From positions 1 to 34,795 of the forward strand of contig CBIHPK010000080.1 in NCBI GenBank assembly GCA_966211675.1: a stretch of 34,795 nt of DNA, read 5' to 3'. This stretch comes from SCUS01 sp966211675. Lineage in GTDB: Bacteria > Myxococcota_A > Polyangia > Polyangiales > Ga0077539. Shown in pieces: positions 1-6,729 of this stretch; position 1 is the stretch's first letter, and each line of letters opens with the position of its first letter. The notes under the pieces are model-generated. The model was not told the DNA's origin. It saw nothing but the letters and a program-made list of their open reading frames with translations, and made no database searches. A program made the position numbers and the translations under genes.

Positions 1-60
1 GGTCCCTGTCGCTGCGGCTGCGAGGGCGGCGGTCCCTGTCGCTGCGGCTGCGAGGAGGCG
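1..60. repeat. Two tandem 30-bp units in the kinase tail
   Basis: Bases 1-30 and 31-60 share their first 25 bases and differ in the last few. Read on the minus strand they encode SQPQRQGPPP-like decapeptides in the disordered tail of the RIO kinase. The array may continue past the left edge. Confidence 0.8.
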
Positions 61-911
61 CCGTAGGGCTGCTGCGGTCGGGCGCCGCCGGGGCGTGGGC
101 CCTGCTGTCCGCGCGGCGCGTACTGCGCCTGGCCGGGCCTCGCCTCGCGGGCCACCGGCGCCGGGACATAGTCCGGTGACAGCTCGCGCTTCACGTAGGT
201 CTTCCAGATCTCGCGGCCGTCGCTGTTGCAGGCGAGGAGGCTGCGGTCGATGCGCGCGAAGAACTGCTGGATGCCGTCGAAGTCGCGGCGGAAGAAGGTC
301 TCGGACTGCGAGTTGTGCGCGGCGGAGACGGTCTGCGGGAAGTCGATGATGGTCGGGCCGCTGGCGGCGAGCAGCACGTTGTAGGGCGACAGGTCTCCGT
401 GGATGAGGTCGCAGCAGAGCATCTTCACGATCTGCGATCGCAGGTCGCGGTAGAAGCCCGCGGCCAGGGTGGGGTCGAAGGCCGCCTCGACGAGGCGCGG
501 GGCGGCGTTGCCCTCGGCGTCCTCGACCAGCTCCATCAGCAGCACGCCCTCGTAGAACATCACCGGCGTGGGCACCCGCACGCCCGCGGCGTGGAGCCGG
601 TGGAGGCAGCGGGCCTCGGAGGCCTTCCACTCGTCCTCGTCCTCGCCGCGGCCGAAGCGGCTGCCCTTCTCCATCGCTCGCTGCGTGCGGCTGTTGCGCA
701 CCACGCGGCCTTCCTTGTAGGCCGCGTTGTTCTTGAAGCTGCGCTGCTCGCGGTCCTTGTAGACCTTGGCGACCACGACCTCGCCCCGGTACACGACCCG
801 GAACACGTCGGCCTCCTTGCCGCTCTTCAGGCGGCCGAGCACATCGTCGAGAATGCCTTCGGAGACGAGCGTATCGAGGGGGCTGTGCATGGCGATCGAG
901 GCCGGGACCAT
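1..911 (-). CDS. RIO-type serine/threonine protein kinase, C-terminus beyond left edge
   Basis: The minus-strand frame is open from 911 to the window edge, giving about 303 residues without a stop. It shows the RIO kinase set: a nucleotide-binding loop LKSGKEADVF near residue 30, the lysine segment VVVAKVYK, a catalytic loop HGDLSPYNVLL, and the metal-binding IIDFPQ that replaces DFG. RIO kinases lack the substrate-binding activation segment of ordinary kinases; archaeal and eukaryotic members act in small-subunit ribosome maturation, while bacterial roles are poorly defined. After the kinase domain the chain becomes a Pro/Gln/Arg/Gly-rich tail that is probably disordered. Two in-frame ATGs exist, at 911 and 890. 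A GGAGG lies directly before 911, too close to serve it well, so the start is unsettled. The gene is divergent from the outer-membrane protein at 978. Confidence 0.85.
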   Translation of the reverse strand, partial: MVPASIAMHSPLDTLVSEGILDDVLGRLKSGKEADVFRVVYRGEVVVAKVYKDREQRSFKNNAAYKEGRVVRNSRTQRAMEKGSRFGRGEDEDEWKASEARCLHRLHAAGVRVPTPVMFYEGVLLMELVEDAEGNAAPRLVEAAFDPTLAAGFYRDLRSQIVKMLCCDLIHGDLSPYNVLLAASGPTIIDFPQTVSAAHNSQSETFFRRDFDGIQQFFARIDRSLLACNSDGREIWKTYVKRELSPDYVPAPVAREARPGQAQYAPRGQQGPRPGGARPQQPYGASSQPQRQGPPPSQPQRQG

Positions 912-977
912 ACCTCCGATCGTCCGCCGCTGCCTGCCGTCCCTTGCTGGACCCGCGTAAGGTCCCTCGGGTCCCCC

Positions 978-2135
978 ATGAGACGATGTACCCGGTGGCG
1001 ACCCGCGGCGGCGGCGATCGCCACGCTAAGCTTCGGCGCAGAGGCCCACGGGCTCGACTGGAGCGCGGCGGCGCTGGCGGCCCATGAGCAGTGGCTCTCA
1101 CCCGAGCTCGGCGGCCACGGGTGGGTGCTCCTCGACGCGCGCGGTCGAGGCCTCACCCGCGGCGGAGGAGACCTGCACCTCTTCCTCAACACGGAGACGG
1201 TGCAGGCCGGGGTGGAGAATGTCCCGATGGGGACGGCCCGGCTGCAGTTCTCCGCCGCGGTGAGGGCGGAGGGCGCCTACGCGGGCATACTCCCGGACTA
1301 CGTCGCGCAGGGGGCGAGGCAGTCGGGGCGCGGGTTCTGGGCGAGCTACGCGGTCGCGCTCGCGTCCATCAAGTGGCTGCCGGGCGGACCCCACTCGCTG
1401 GAGCTGGTCGCCGCCGCACGCCGCTGGCTCTTCGCTCGCGCCGACGGGACCAGCCCCGACCTCCTGCTCCCGCCCGACGCGACGGTCTTCGAGCCGCGCC
1501 TTCGCTACACGTACTGGGCGATCACCAGCCCCGGCGACGAATGGCAGGCGCAGGTCGCGTATCCGCGCCTCCGAGGAGTCGCGATGGGCGTCGAGCTCGG
1601 GGCCGACGTGCGCGACACGGCGCAGCCCTGGGGTGCCCTCTCCGGCGTGGACGACGGGCGCAATCACCCGGGGAGGGTGATCCTGATGGCGAGGCAGTGG
1701 CTGCGCGCCGGGGCGCTGGTGAGCCCGAGGGTGCGGCTGCAGCTGGAGGAGAGCGCGAGCTGGGGCGAAGGCGAGGACGACCTCACTCGACCGCGCTCTG
1801 GAGGGATGAACCCCTACGTGGTGGCGATCCCGGGACTCGCGTGGCCGTCGCTGCTGAGCGAGCGGCTGATCGCGGCGCAGGCAAGCGTGCATGTGCGCCC
1901 GTCGCTGCGATGGCCGCACGAGCTGGGGGTGGCGGTCGCGGGCGGCGCCTTCAACGACGTGCGGCGCGTCGGGGCGCTCGACAGCTTCGGCGGAGCAGGG
2001 GGCCTGGCGGCCTTCGCCGACCTGCGCTTCGGGCGGTGGCAGGCCTATGTGAGGGCGGGCTGGGCCTTCCCGGTGGCGTGGCTGCCGGGGACGCACCTGA
2101 GCGTGCTCGCGGGCCTCGGGGTGCGGCTGTTCTGA
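978..2135 (+). CDS. Putative outer-membrane beta-barrel protein
   Basis: A 385-aa protein from ATG 978, chosen because it opens with basic residues followed by an Ala-rich hydrophobic stretch ending AEA|HG, a plausible signal peptide. The same frame is open further upstream, but there it overlaps the divergent kinase and is a shadow. The mature part is rich in alternating polar and apolar segments with many Tyr, Trp and Gly residues (RYTYWAITSP, WQAYVRAGWAF) and ends in VRLF. A C-terminal Phe is the recognition signal of the BAM complex on bacterial outer-membrane barrels. I do not recognise a named family, and substrate or role cannot be told. It stands alone, 66 bp from the divergent kinase start and 126 bp before the next gene. 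Confidence 0.7.
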   Translation: MRRCTRWRPAAAAIATLSFGAEAHGLDWSAAALAAHEQWLSPELGGHGWVLLDARGRGLTRGGGDLHLFLNTETVQAGVENVPMGTARLQFSAAVRAEGAYAGILPDYVAQGARQSGRGFWASYAVALASIKWLPGGPHSLELVAAARRWLFARADGTSPDLLLPPDATVFEPRLRYTYWAITSPGDEWQAQVAYPRLRGVAMGVELGADVRDTAQPWGALSGVDDGRNHPGRVILMARQWLRAGALVSPRVRLQLEESASWGEGEDDLTRPRSGGMNPYVVAIPGLAWPSLLSERLIAAQASVHVRPSLRWPHELGVAVAGGAFNDVRRVGALDSFGGAGGLAAFADLRFGRWQAYVRAGWAFPVAWLPGTHLSVLAGLGVRLF

Positions 2136-2261
2136 GGCCCTCGCATCCCTTCAGACGGAATCAGTTGGGCGTTGCGATCGGGCGGTGAGCGGGGACAGCA
2201 TCGCCGCTTCGGCGTTCCGCCGTCGAAGTCCGACGGGGATCAGTCGCAGAGGTGATCGAGC

Positions 2262-2669
2262 ATGGCGAAGACCCTTGGAGATGTGATGCAGGCCGTGGCG
2301 AAGCAGATCGACACGAAGCTGCACACCAGCGAGGAGCACCAGATGTACACGCTGGCGGTCTCGTACGACGACGACCGCAGCCAGGCCGTGACGGCCTACG
2401 TCCGGGCCGATGAGCACAACGAGGACTGGCTCATCGTGAGCAGCACCTTCGGCCAGATCGCGGACCTCGACGCGGCCGACCTGCTGCGCCGCAACGAGTC
2501 CTTCGCGGGGCTCGCGTTCGTGGGCGTGGAGGACGACGGCTCGGCGGTCGTGCTGTCGCGGATGCCCCTCGCCAACGCCGACGAGGACCTCGTCGCCCGC
2601 ATGGTCGCCTCCGTCGCCGGCTACGCCGACGCGCTCGAAGAAGCGCTCGTCGGCGGCGACGAGAAGTAG
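2262..2669 (+). CDS. Small acidic protein, possibly YbjN/type III chaperone-like fold
   Basis: A 135-aa acidic protein with no signal peptide or membrane segment, so probably cytosolic. A good Shine-Dalgarno (AGAGGTGATC, 5-8 bases upstream) fixes ATG 2262. The order is an N-terminal helix (MAKTLGDVMQAVAKQI), several short beta strands around YTLAVSYDDD and DWLIVSSTFG, then a C-terminal helix (DEDLVARMVASVAGYADAL). Helix-strands-helix with an acidic surface resembles the YbjN/CesT-type chaperone fold, but this rests on overall shape, not on a diagnostic motif. No function is assigned. It precedes the acyltransferase gene by 63 bp in the same direction and could share its transcript. Confidence 0.75.
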   Translation: MAKTLGDVMQAVAKQIDTKLHTSEEHQMYTLAVSYDDDRSQAVTAYVRADEHNEDWLIVSSTFGQIADLDAADLLRRNESFAGLAFVGVEDDGSAVVLSRMPLANADEDLVARMVASVAGYADALEEALVGGDEK

Positions 2670-2732
2670 TCCCCCGCTCCCGCCTCGCACCGCGCCTCTC
2701 CCCTCCGCGGTGGTATCTCCCCCAGCGAAGCG

Positions 2733-3353
2733 ATGAACCTGAAGCTGTTGTGGCGACTGGCGGAGTGGCCCATCGCGGTCCCGGTGTGGGCGTGGAGCCG
2801 CTTCGTGCTCGGCACCGCGCGCGTCCGCGTCGATGGGCGCCTCGACGACGCGCCGACGATCTACGTGCACTGGCACCAGCACCTGCCGCTGCTGATGCCG
2901 CTGCTCGGACCGCGGGGGTGCTGGCTGATGATGAGCGGCGCTCCCCACATGGCGCCCATCGCCCGGTGGGCGCAGCTCCTGGGCCTGCGCCTCGTGCGAG
3001 GGACCTCCGGCGACGGAGGGCGCGCGGCGCTCGCCCGGCTCGTCGAGCTGGTGCGCGAGGGAGGGAGCGTGGAGCTCGCGGTCGACGGTCCCGCGGGGCC
3101 GCCCTTCGTGGCGAAGCCCGGGTGCGTCGACCTCGCGCTCGCGACCGGGGCGCCGATCGTCGCCCTGGGCTACCGCTGCCCCGTCGCCGTCGTGACGCCG
3201 GGGCGCTGGGACGACCAGCTCATGGTGCTCCCCTTCGCGGAGGTGACGGTGGTGGCGAGGCCGGTGCCGGTGCGCGAGGGCGACACCCGAGAGACGCTGC
3301 TGGCCCGGGTGCAGTCCGCGCTGGAGGAGCTGCGCGTCGCCCGAGGGGCGTGA
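2733..3353 (+). CDS. DUF374 (lysophospholipid acyltransferase-like) protein
   Basis: A 206-aa protein of the DUF374 family, related to the LPLAT acyltransferases that move an acyl chain onto a lipid acceptor at the inner membrane. Family marks are an N-terminal hydrophobic helix (residues 4-27), an IYVHWHQHLPLLM segment that stands for the usual IYAxWHxxxLP, a GTSGDGGRAALARL stretch, and DGPAGPPFVAKPG, the counterpart of the family's PDGPRGPxxxxKPG. In this branch His-containing WHQ replaces the HX4D of classical PlsC-type enzymes. It has no strong Shine-Dalgarno; ATG 2733 gives the expected family length. The gene converges with the RiPP-like operon, its stop lying 12 bp from the cupin stop. 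The exact substrate is unknown; DUF374 proteins are often linked to lipid A or other envelope lipids. Confidence 0.85.
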   Translation: MNLKLLWRLAEWPIAVPVWAWSRFVLGTARVRVDGRLDDAPTIYVHWHQHLPLLMPLLGPRGCWLMMSGAPHMAPIARWAQLLGLRLVRGTSGDGGRAALARLVELVREGGSVELAVDGPAGPPFVAKPGCVDLALATGAPIVALGYRCPVAVVTPGRWDDQLMVLPFAEVTVVARPVPVREGDTRETLLARVQSALEELRVARGA

Positions 3354-3365
3354 GGCCTCGCTCGA

Positions 3366-3728
3366 TCAGGTCGTGGAGGCCTTGATGATGAGGTAGCGCA
3401 GCGGCGCGTCGCGCGAGTCGTTGCGCAGCGCGAGCGTCTTGCCGAGAGGCAGGAACACCACCGCGCCGGGCGAGAGCTCCTGCGCCACGCTGCCGACCGT
3501 GGCGGTGCCGAGGCCCTCGACGCAGACCACGATCTCCGCGTCGTGCGACTGCGCATGCGCGCCGACGCTGCCGCCCGCGTCGAGCTCGCACGCGAGCGCC
3601 GCCGTGAAGGGGGCGGTCGCCTCGTCCGGGAGCAGCTCCCAGACGCGCACCGCGCCGACGCCGCCGAAGAGGGCCTCGCGGCGGTCGCTGGCCTCGTCCG
3701 GGAGGTCCATCCAGCGTGGGGCGCTCAC
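3366..3728 (-). CDS. Single-domain cupin, last gene of the RiPP-like operon
   Basis: A 120-aa cupin. The GTG at 3728 overlaps the TGA of the radical SAM gene as GTGA, so translation is probably coupled. Cupin motif 1 is recognisable around residues 52-75 (GGSVGAHAQSHDAEIVVCVEG), with His58, His62 and Glu65 as likely metal ligands. Motif 2 (residues 87-103, SPGAVVFLPLGKTLALRN) keeps the PxG turn, but the position of the usual metal-binding His is hydrophobic. The metal site may therefore have three ligands or be degenerate. Cupins range from dioxygenases and epimerases to sugar or peptide binders. Tight coupling to a maturase points to a role in the same peptide pathway, as a tailoring enzyme or a binding protein. 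That is inference from context only. Confidence 0.85.
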   Translation of the reverse strand: MSAPRWMDLPDEASDRREALFGGVGAVRVWELLPDEATAPFTAALACELDAGGSVGAHAQSHDAEIVVCVEGLGTATVGSVAQELSPGAVVFLPLGKTLALRNDSRDAPLRYLIIKASTT

Positions 3729-5080
3729 GGGGCGACCGCGCTCTCGGCGCGCTGCGCGGGCGCCGTCCGCTCCCGGCCGCCGTAGCGGGCGCGGTAGTAG
3801 GCGATGGTGTCGTCGCGCTCCTGCGCGAGGAGCTGCGGCAGATCGGGGGTCGCCTCGATCCAGGCCGCGGGCCACGCGACGGCGTCGAGGGTGAAGCGCT
3901 GCGGATCGCCCTCGGGCCACGGGGCGTCGTAGTCCTCCTCGCGCAGCCCGAAGGTGCCGTAGTCGAAGGGGCGCTTCACCAGCGAGGCCATCTTCAGGTG
4001 CACCCGCTCGCGCTTGCCCTCGGCGGCGCGCACGAGGGCGCGGTGGTGGCAGTAGGGGTTGTTGCCGCGGCGGTTGAAGAAGACGTGAGCCGTCCACGAG
4101 CAGCCTCCGCGGCAGGTGGAGGCGAACTCGCAGCCCTTGCAGAAGCCCCACATGTGATCGGTGCCCTGCGCGGTGTCGGCGCCCTCGTTGAAGGTGAGCT
4201 CCGGCGCGCGCTCGACGATGTCGCGCAGGCTCTTCTCCCGGACGTTGCCGCCCGTGTACGGCGACGACGGGAGCGAGGGGCAGCCCTTGATCGCGCCGTT
4301 GGCCTCGATGCCGAGCGCCTCGGTGCCCGCCGCGCAGCCGCGGAAGATGGCGCCGTTGCCCGCGCGCAGCGAGCGCTCGTAGGGGCCGTAGTAGCCGAGG
4401 TTGTTGCCCGCGACGACGACGATGCCGTCCTCCTGGGCCCTCGCCGCGAGCAGCGACAGCACCGGGAACACATCGAGGAACTCCGAGGGCTGCAGCAGCA
4501 TCGGGACCTCGTCCGCGGCGTTGCCCATCGGCACCGTCGCCTGGATCTGCCAGCCCTTCACGCCCGCCTCTCGGAGCGCCTCGTAGAGCAGCGGCAGCTC
4601 GCGCATCGAGCGGCGGTTGATCTGCGAGTTGGCGGTGACCCGAAGCCCCGCTCGACGCATGCACGCGATCGCCTCGAAGGCCCAGCGGAAGGAGCCCTCC
4701 TTGCCGCGGATCCAGTCGTGCGTCGCCTCGAGGCCGTCGATGGAGACGCCCACGCTGGCGATGCCCGCGTCGCGCATCCGACGGGCCATCACGTCGGTCA
4801 CGCCGAGGCCGCCCGTCTGCATGGTGCAGAGCATCCCGACGCGGGTGATCTCCGCGGCGATCTCCAGCCAGTCCTTGCGCAGGAAGGCCTCGCCGCCGAT
4901 GAGGGTCACCTCGGCGACGCCCACGTCCTTCATCTGGTGCACGAGGTCGAGGGCCTCCTCGGTGGAGAGCTCGTCGTCGCGCTTGTCCCCCGCCCTCGAT
5001 CCGCAGTGGCGGCACGCGAGGTTGCACTTGAGGGTGATCTCCCAGACGGCGTAGCGCTTGCGGGTCTCGTTGGGCTGCAT
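3725..5080 (-). CDS. Radical SAM/SPASM peptide maturase
   Basis: A 451-aa enzyme. The radical SAM cluster motif is C19-X3-C23-X2-C26 (KCNLACRHC), followed by GGE at 62-64, which contacts SAM. The SPASM domain is complete and canonical: C249, then G262, C267, then C314-X2-C317-X5-C323-X3-C327 and a final C344, enough to bind two auxiliary 4Fe-4S clusters. Such enzymes make C-C, C-S or C-O crosslinks or epimerise residues in ribosomal peptides. About 100 residues follow the SPASM domain and belong to no domain I recognise. No N-terminal peptide-recognition domain (RRE) precedes the radical SAM core. GGAGAG lies about 6 bases before the ATG. The precursor gene is 116 bp upstream and the cupin overlaps downstream, which makes the 61-aa peptide the likely substrate. 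Confidence 0.93.
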   Translation of the reverse strand: MQPNETRKRYAVWEITLKCNLACRHCGSRAGDKRDDELSTEEALDLVHQMKDVGVAEVTLIGGEAFLRKDWLEIAAEITRVGMLCTMQTGGLGVTDVMARRMRDAGIASVGVSIDGLEATHDWIRGKEGSFRWAFEAIACMRRAGLRVTANSQINRRSMRELPLLYEALREAGVKGWQIQATVPMGNAADEVPMLLQPSEFLDVFPVLSLLAARAQEDGIVVVAGNNLGYYGPYERSLRAGNGAIFRGCAAGTEALGIEANGAIKGCPSLPSSPYTGGNVREKSLRDIVERAPELTFNEGADTAQGTDHMWGFCKGCEFASTCRGGCSWTAHVFFNRRGNNPYCHHRALVRAAEGKRERVHLKMASLVKRPFDYGTFGLREEDYDAPWPEGDPQRFTLDAVAWPAAWIEATPDLPQLLAQERDDTIAYYRARYGGRERTAPAQRAESAVAP

Positions 5081-5147
5081 GGGGACTCTCCGGTCGGCTT
5101 TGGGGGCGGAAGGGGATTCAGGTCGCTGATGGATGCGCAGGCGGAGC

Positions 5148-5185
5148 GAGGAGCCCCCGCGCGGTGCGTCGCGCGGAGGCCCCTC
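5148..5185 (-). terminator. GC-rich stem-loop between precursor and maturase genes (attenuator or processing site)
   Basis: The arms 5170-5185 and 5148-5163 form a 16-bp stem with a 6-base loop, starting 11 bases after the precursor stop. Two of the 16 pairs are G-U wobbles in the minus-strand RNA; in plus-strand RNA the same positions would be A-C mismatches, which suggests the structure serves the minus-strand transcript. No U-run follows, so it is not a classic intrinsic terminator. Partial termination or 3'-end protection would raise precursor over maturase. Confidence 0.5.
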
Positions 5186-5196
5186 TGGTGCGACGG

Positions 5197-5382
5197 TCAG
5201 CCGCCGGTCGGGACGCAGCCGTAGCAGGCGATCGGTCGCGCCGAGGCGGCGCCGGCCTTGATGCCCGCGCGGATCGTGAGGCGCGAGCGGACGCCCACTC
5301 GCTCGATCTCGTCGAGCGCCGCGTGCGCCTTCTGCTGGGCCTCGGAGACGGGGGCGCTGCTGTTCGAGTGGCTGTTGTTCAT
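5197..5382 (-). CDS. RiPP precursor peptide (candidate), 61 aa with C-terminal CYGC core
   Basis: A 61-aa peptide starting at ATG 5382, with GGAG about 8 bases upstream. The first half is a hydrophilic, Ser/Asn-rich and then helical leader (residues 1-45: MNNSHSNSS, then AQQKAHAALDEIERVGVRSR). The C-terminus is IACYGCVPTGG, with C53 and C56 the only cysteines and T59 the only Thr or Ser after residue 47. This is the layout of a ribosomal peptide precursor: a leader without Cys, and a short core holding two Cys, one Tyr and terminal Gly-Gly. Flanking genes are the LanC-like cyclase upstream and the SPASM maturase downstream. It matches no precursor family I know. The cleavage point is not evident; the AG-IKAG-AASARP stretch before the core is one possibility. 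No exporter or protease is in the window. Confidence 0.75.
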   Translation of the reverse strand: MNNSHSNSSAPVSEAQQKAHAALDEIERVGVRSRLTIRAGIKAGAASARPIACYGCVPTGG

Positions 5383-5407
5383 GGTGTCTCTCCTGCTCTC
5401 GTGGTTG

Positions 5408-5442
5408 GTGACGCTGCGGCGCTGATTCGCCGCGTCGGTCAC
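5408..5442 (-). promoter_or_regulatory. Stem-loop in the 5' leader of the precursor mRNA
   Basis: Inverted repeat: outer arms GTGAC (5408-5412) and GTCAC (5438-5442), inner arms GCGGCG (5416-5421) and CGCCGC (5428-5433), with a 3/4-base internal loop and a 6-base loop. It lies between the predicted sigma-54 start point and the Shine-Dalgarno, so it would sit at the extreme 5' end of the precursor transcript, where such structures protect mRNA from decay. Confidence 0.4.
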
Positions 5443-5454
5443 GAGGAGAGTGAT

Positions 5455-5470
5455 TGCAGAAGAGGTGCCA
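5455..5470 (-). promoter_or_regulatory. Sigma-54 (RpoN) -24/-12 promoter of the precursor gene
   Basis: Read on the minus strand the site is TGGCACCTCTTCTGCA. The sigma-54 consensus is TGGCAC-N5-TTGCA. Here the -24 half is perfect, the GG and GC pairs are exactly 10 bases apart, and only the first T of the -12 half differs. It lies between the lanC stop (5489) and the precursor ATG (5382), predicting a start near 5444 and a leader of about 60 bases. Sigma-54 promoters need an enhancer-binding activator, which I cannot identify here. Confidence 0.5.
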
Positions 5471-5488
5471 GCGCTCCGAGAGGGCTCC

Positions 5489-6709
5489 TCAGGGCGTGCA
5501 GAGCGAGAGCGCGAGGGGTCGGTCCCAGGGGATGGTGGTGAGGCCGAGGGCGTCCGCGAGCGCGAGCCCGATGCCGGCGTTTCCTTCGAGGAAACCAGGG
5601 TCGTTCTCCCATCGATCGGGCGGCGGCTGCGTGCGCCACGTGCGGAAGGGACCGTACTCGCCGGTCGCCGTTCGCATCGAGAGACCCTGCGCGAACCACG
5701 CTCTCGCGCCGTCGCGGAAGACCTCATCGCCGGTCATGCGATGGAGCGCGTGGTGCAGGTGCGCGATGCCCATCGCGCCGTGGCAGAGCGGCGCGTCGCG
5801 GACCGTGTGATGCGGCGGCCGTCGCTGCGCGGCGCTGGTCGCGAGCTCGAGGCCGACGCGCTCCCACTGCGGGTTTCCTGCGGCGCGAGCGATCTGCAGC
5901 AGCGCCGCCGCGAGCCCCAGGTCGCCGTAGCACCAGGCGTTGCGCTCCGTCGGACGGACCACGCTCCCGACCGGGAAGCGCCCCGGGAATCGCACCTCTC
6001 CGCCCGGCGCGCGCAGCGCGAGGAAGGCCGCCATGCCCTCGTCGAGCAGCGGCACCGCGCGCTCGACGCCCCACGCCGCCGCGCCCGCGAGCGCGTAGAG
6101 CACGCCCGCCTGCCCGTGGGCCACGCCGCAGTCGAGCTGAGGGAAGCGCTCCTTCGCCCGATAGAACGGCACCTGCGCGGCCGTGGTGAGCCAGAGGCGT
6201 CCCTCGGGCGTACGCGTCGACAGCTCCTCGAGTCGATCGACGATGCGAGAGAGCACGGCGACCCCGGCGCCGCGGCGCGCCCGCTCCAGCGCGTAGATCG
6301 CCGTGCCCGCGAGGCCCTGCATCAGGTCGAAATCGCCCTCCCAGGGGCCCTCCGAGAGGGCCTCGATCAGCGCCGCGTCGACCTCCTCGTTGGCGTCACC
6401 GGCGCCGTCATCGAGGACCTCCATCACCCACGCGAGGCCGGCGATCCCGTCGTGCAGCGCGGTGTTCACCTCGCCCTCCGAAGCGCGCTCCACGCAGCGG
6501 TCCAGCAGCGCGCTCGCCCGCCCCGCGTGACCGTCGCCGGGGAAGGCGTCGCGCGTCGCCGCGAGCAGCAGGCAGGGGCCCAGCGCGCCGAGCAGCGTCG
6601 CGTCGCGCAGCGCCTCCACGGGCGCCTCGCGGAGGGGAGTGACGATGGCTCGGAGCGCGTCGAGCGCCTCGTCGGCCATGGGGCCCTGCAGCAGTGCGGA
6701 GGTCGGCAT
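5489..6709 (-). CDS. LanC-like (lanthionine synthetase C family) cyclase
   Basis: A 406-aa protein of LanC length with the repeated GxxG helices of the alpha/alpha toroid (HDGIAGLAW, MQGLAGTAIYAL, HGQAGVLYAL, YGDLGLAAALL, HGAMGIAHLHH, GNAGIGLALA). All active-site residues known from NisC have counterparts: D128 (FDLMQG), H198 (AHGQ), R256 and Y261 around WCYG, and zinc ligands C260, C309 and H310 (LCHG). LanC enzymes add a Cys thiol onto a dehydrated Ser or Thr to give lanthionine, so an intact site implies catalysis. No dehydratase of the LanB, LanM, LanKC or LanL type is in the window. ATG 6709 lacks a clear Shine-Dalgarno; ATG 6679 is an alternative. The gene comes first in the operon and is divergent from the peroxiredoxin. 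Confidence 0.93.
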   Translation of the reverse strand: MPTSALLQGPMADEALDALRAIVTPLREAPVEALRDATLLGALGPCLLLAATRDAFPGDGHAGRASALLDRCVERASEGEVNTALHDGIAGLAWVMEVLDDGAGDANEEVDAALIEALSEGPWEGDFDLMQGLAGTAIYALERARRGAGVAVLSRIVDRLEELSTRTPEGRLWLTTAAQVPFYRAKERFPQLDCGVAHGQAGVLYALAGAAAWGVERAVPLLDEGMAAFLALRAPGGEVRFPGRFPVGSVVRPTERNAWCYGDLGLAAALLQIARAAGNPQWERVGLELATSAAQRRPPHHTVRDAPLCHGAMGIAHLHHALHRMTGDEVFRDGARAWFAQGLSMRTATGEYGPFRTWRTQPPPDRWENDPGFLEGNAGIGLALADALGLTTIPWDRPLALSLCTP

Positions 6710-6729
6710 CGGAGGACCGCGACGGTACC

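Noticed and set aside
2202..2236. Two small hairpins (CGCCG/CGGCG and CCGTC/GACGG) before the 135-aa protein gene
   Set aside because: Five-base stems are expected by chance in such GC-rich sequence, and neither has a T-run or a clear partner signal.
5489..6709. Calling the 3366-6709 locus a standard class I lanthipeptide cluster because of LanC
   Set aside because: No LanB-type dehydratase, transporter or LanP protease is present, while a radical SAM/SPASM enzyme and a cupin are.
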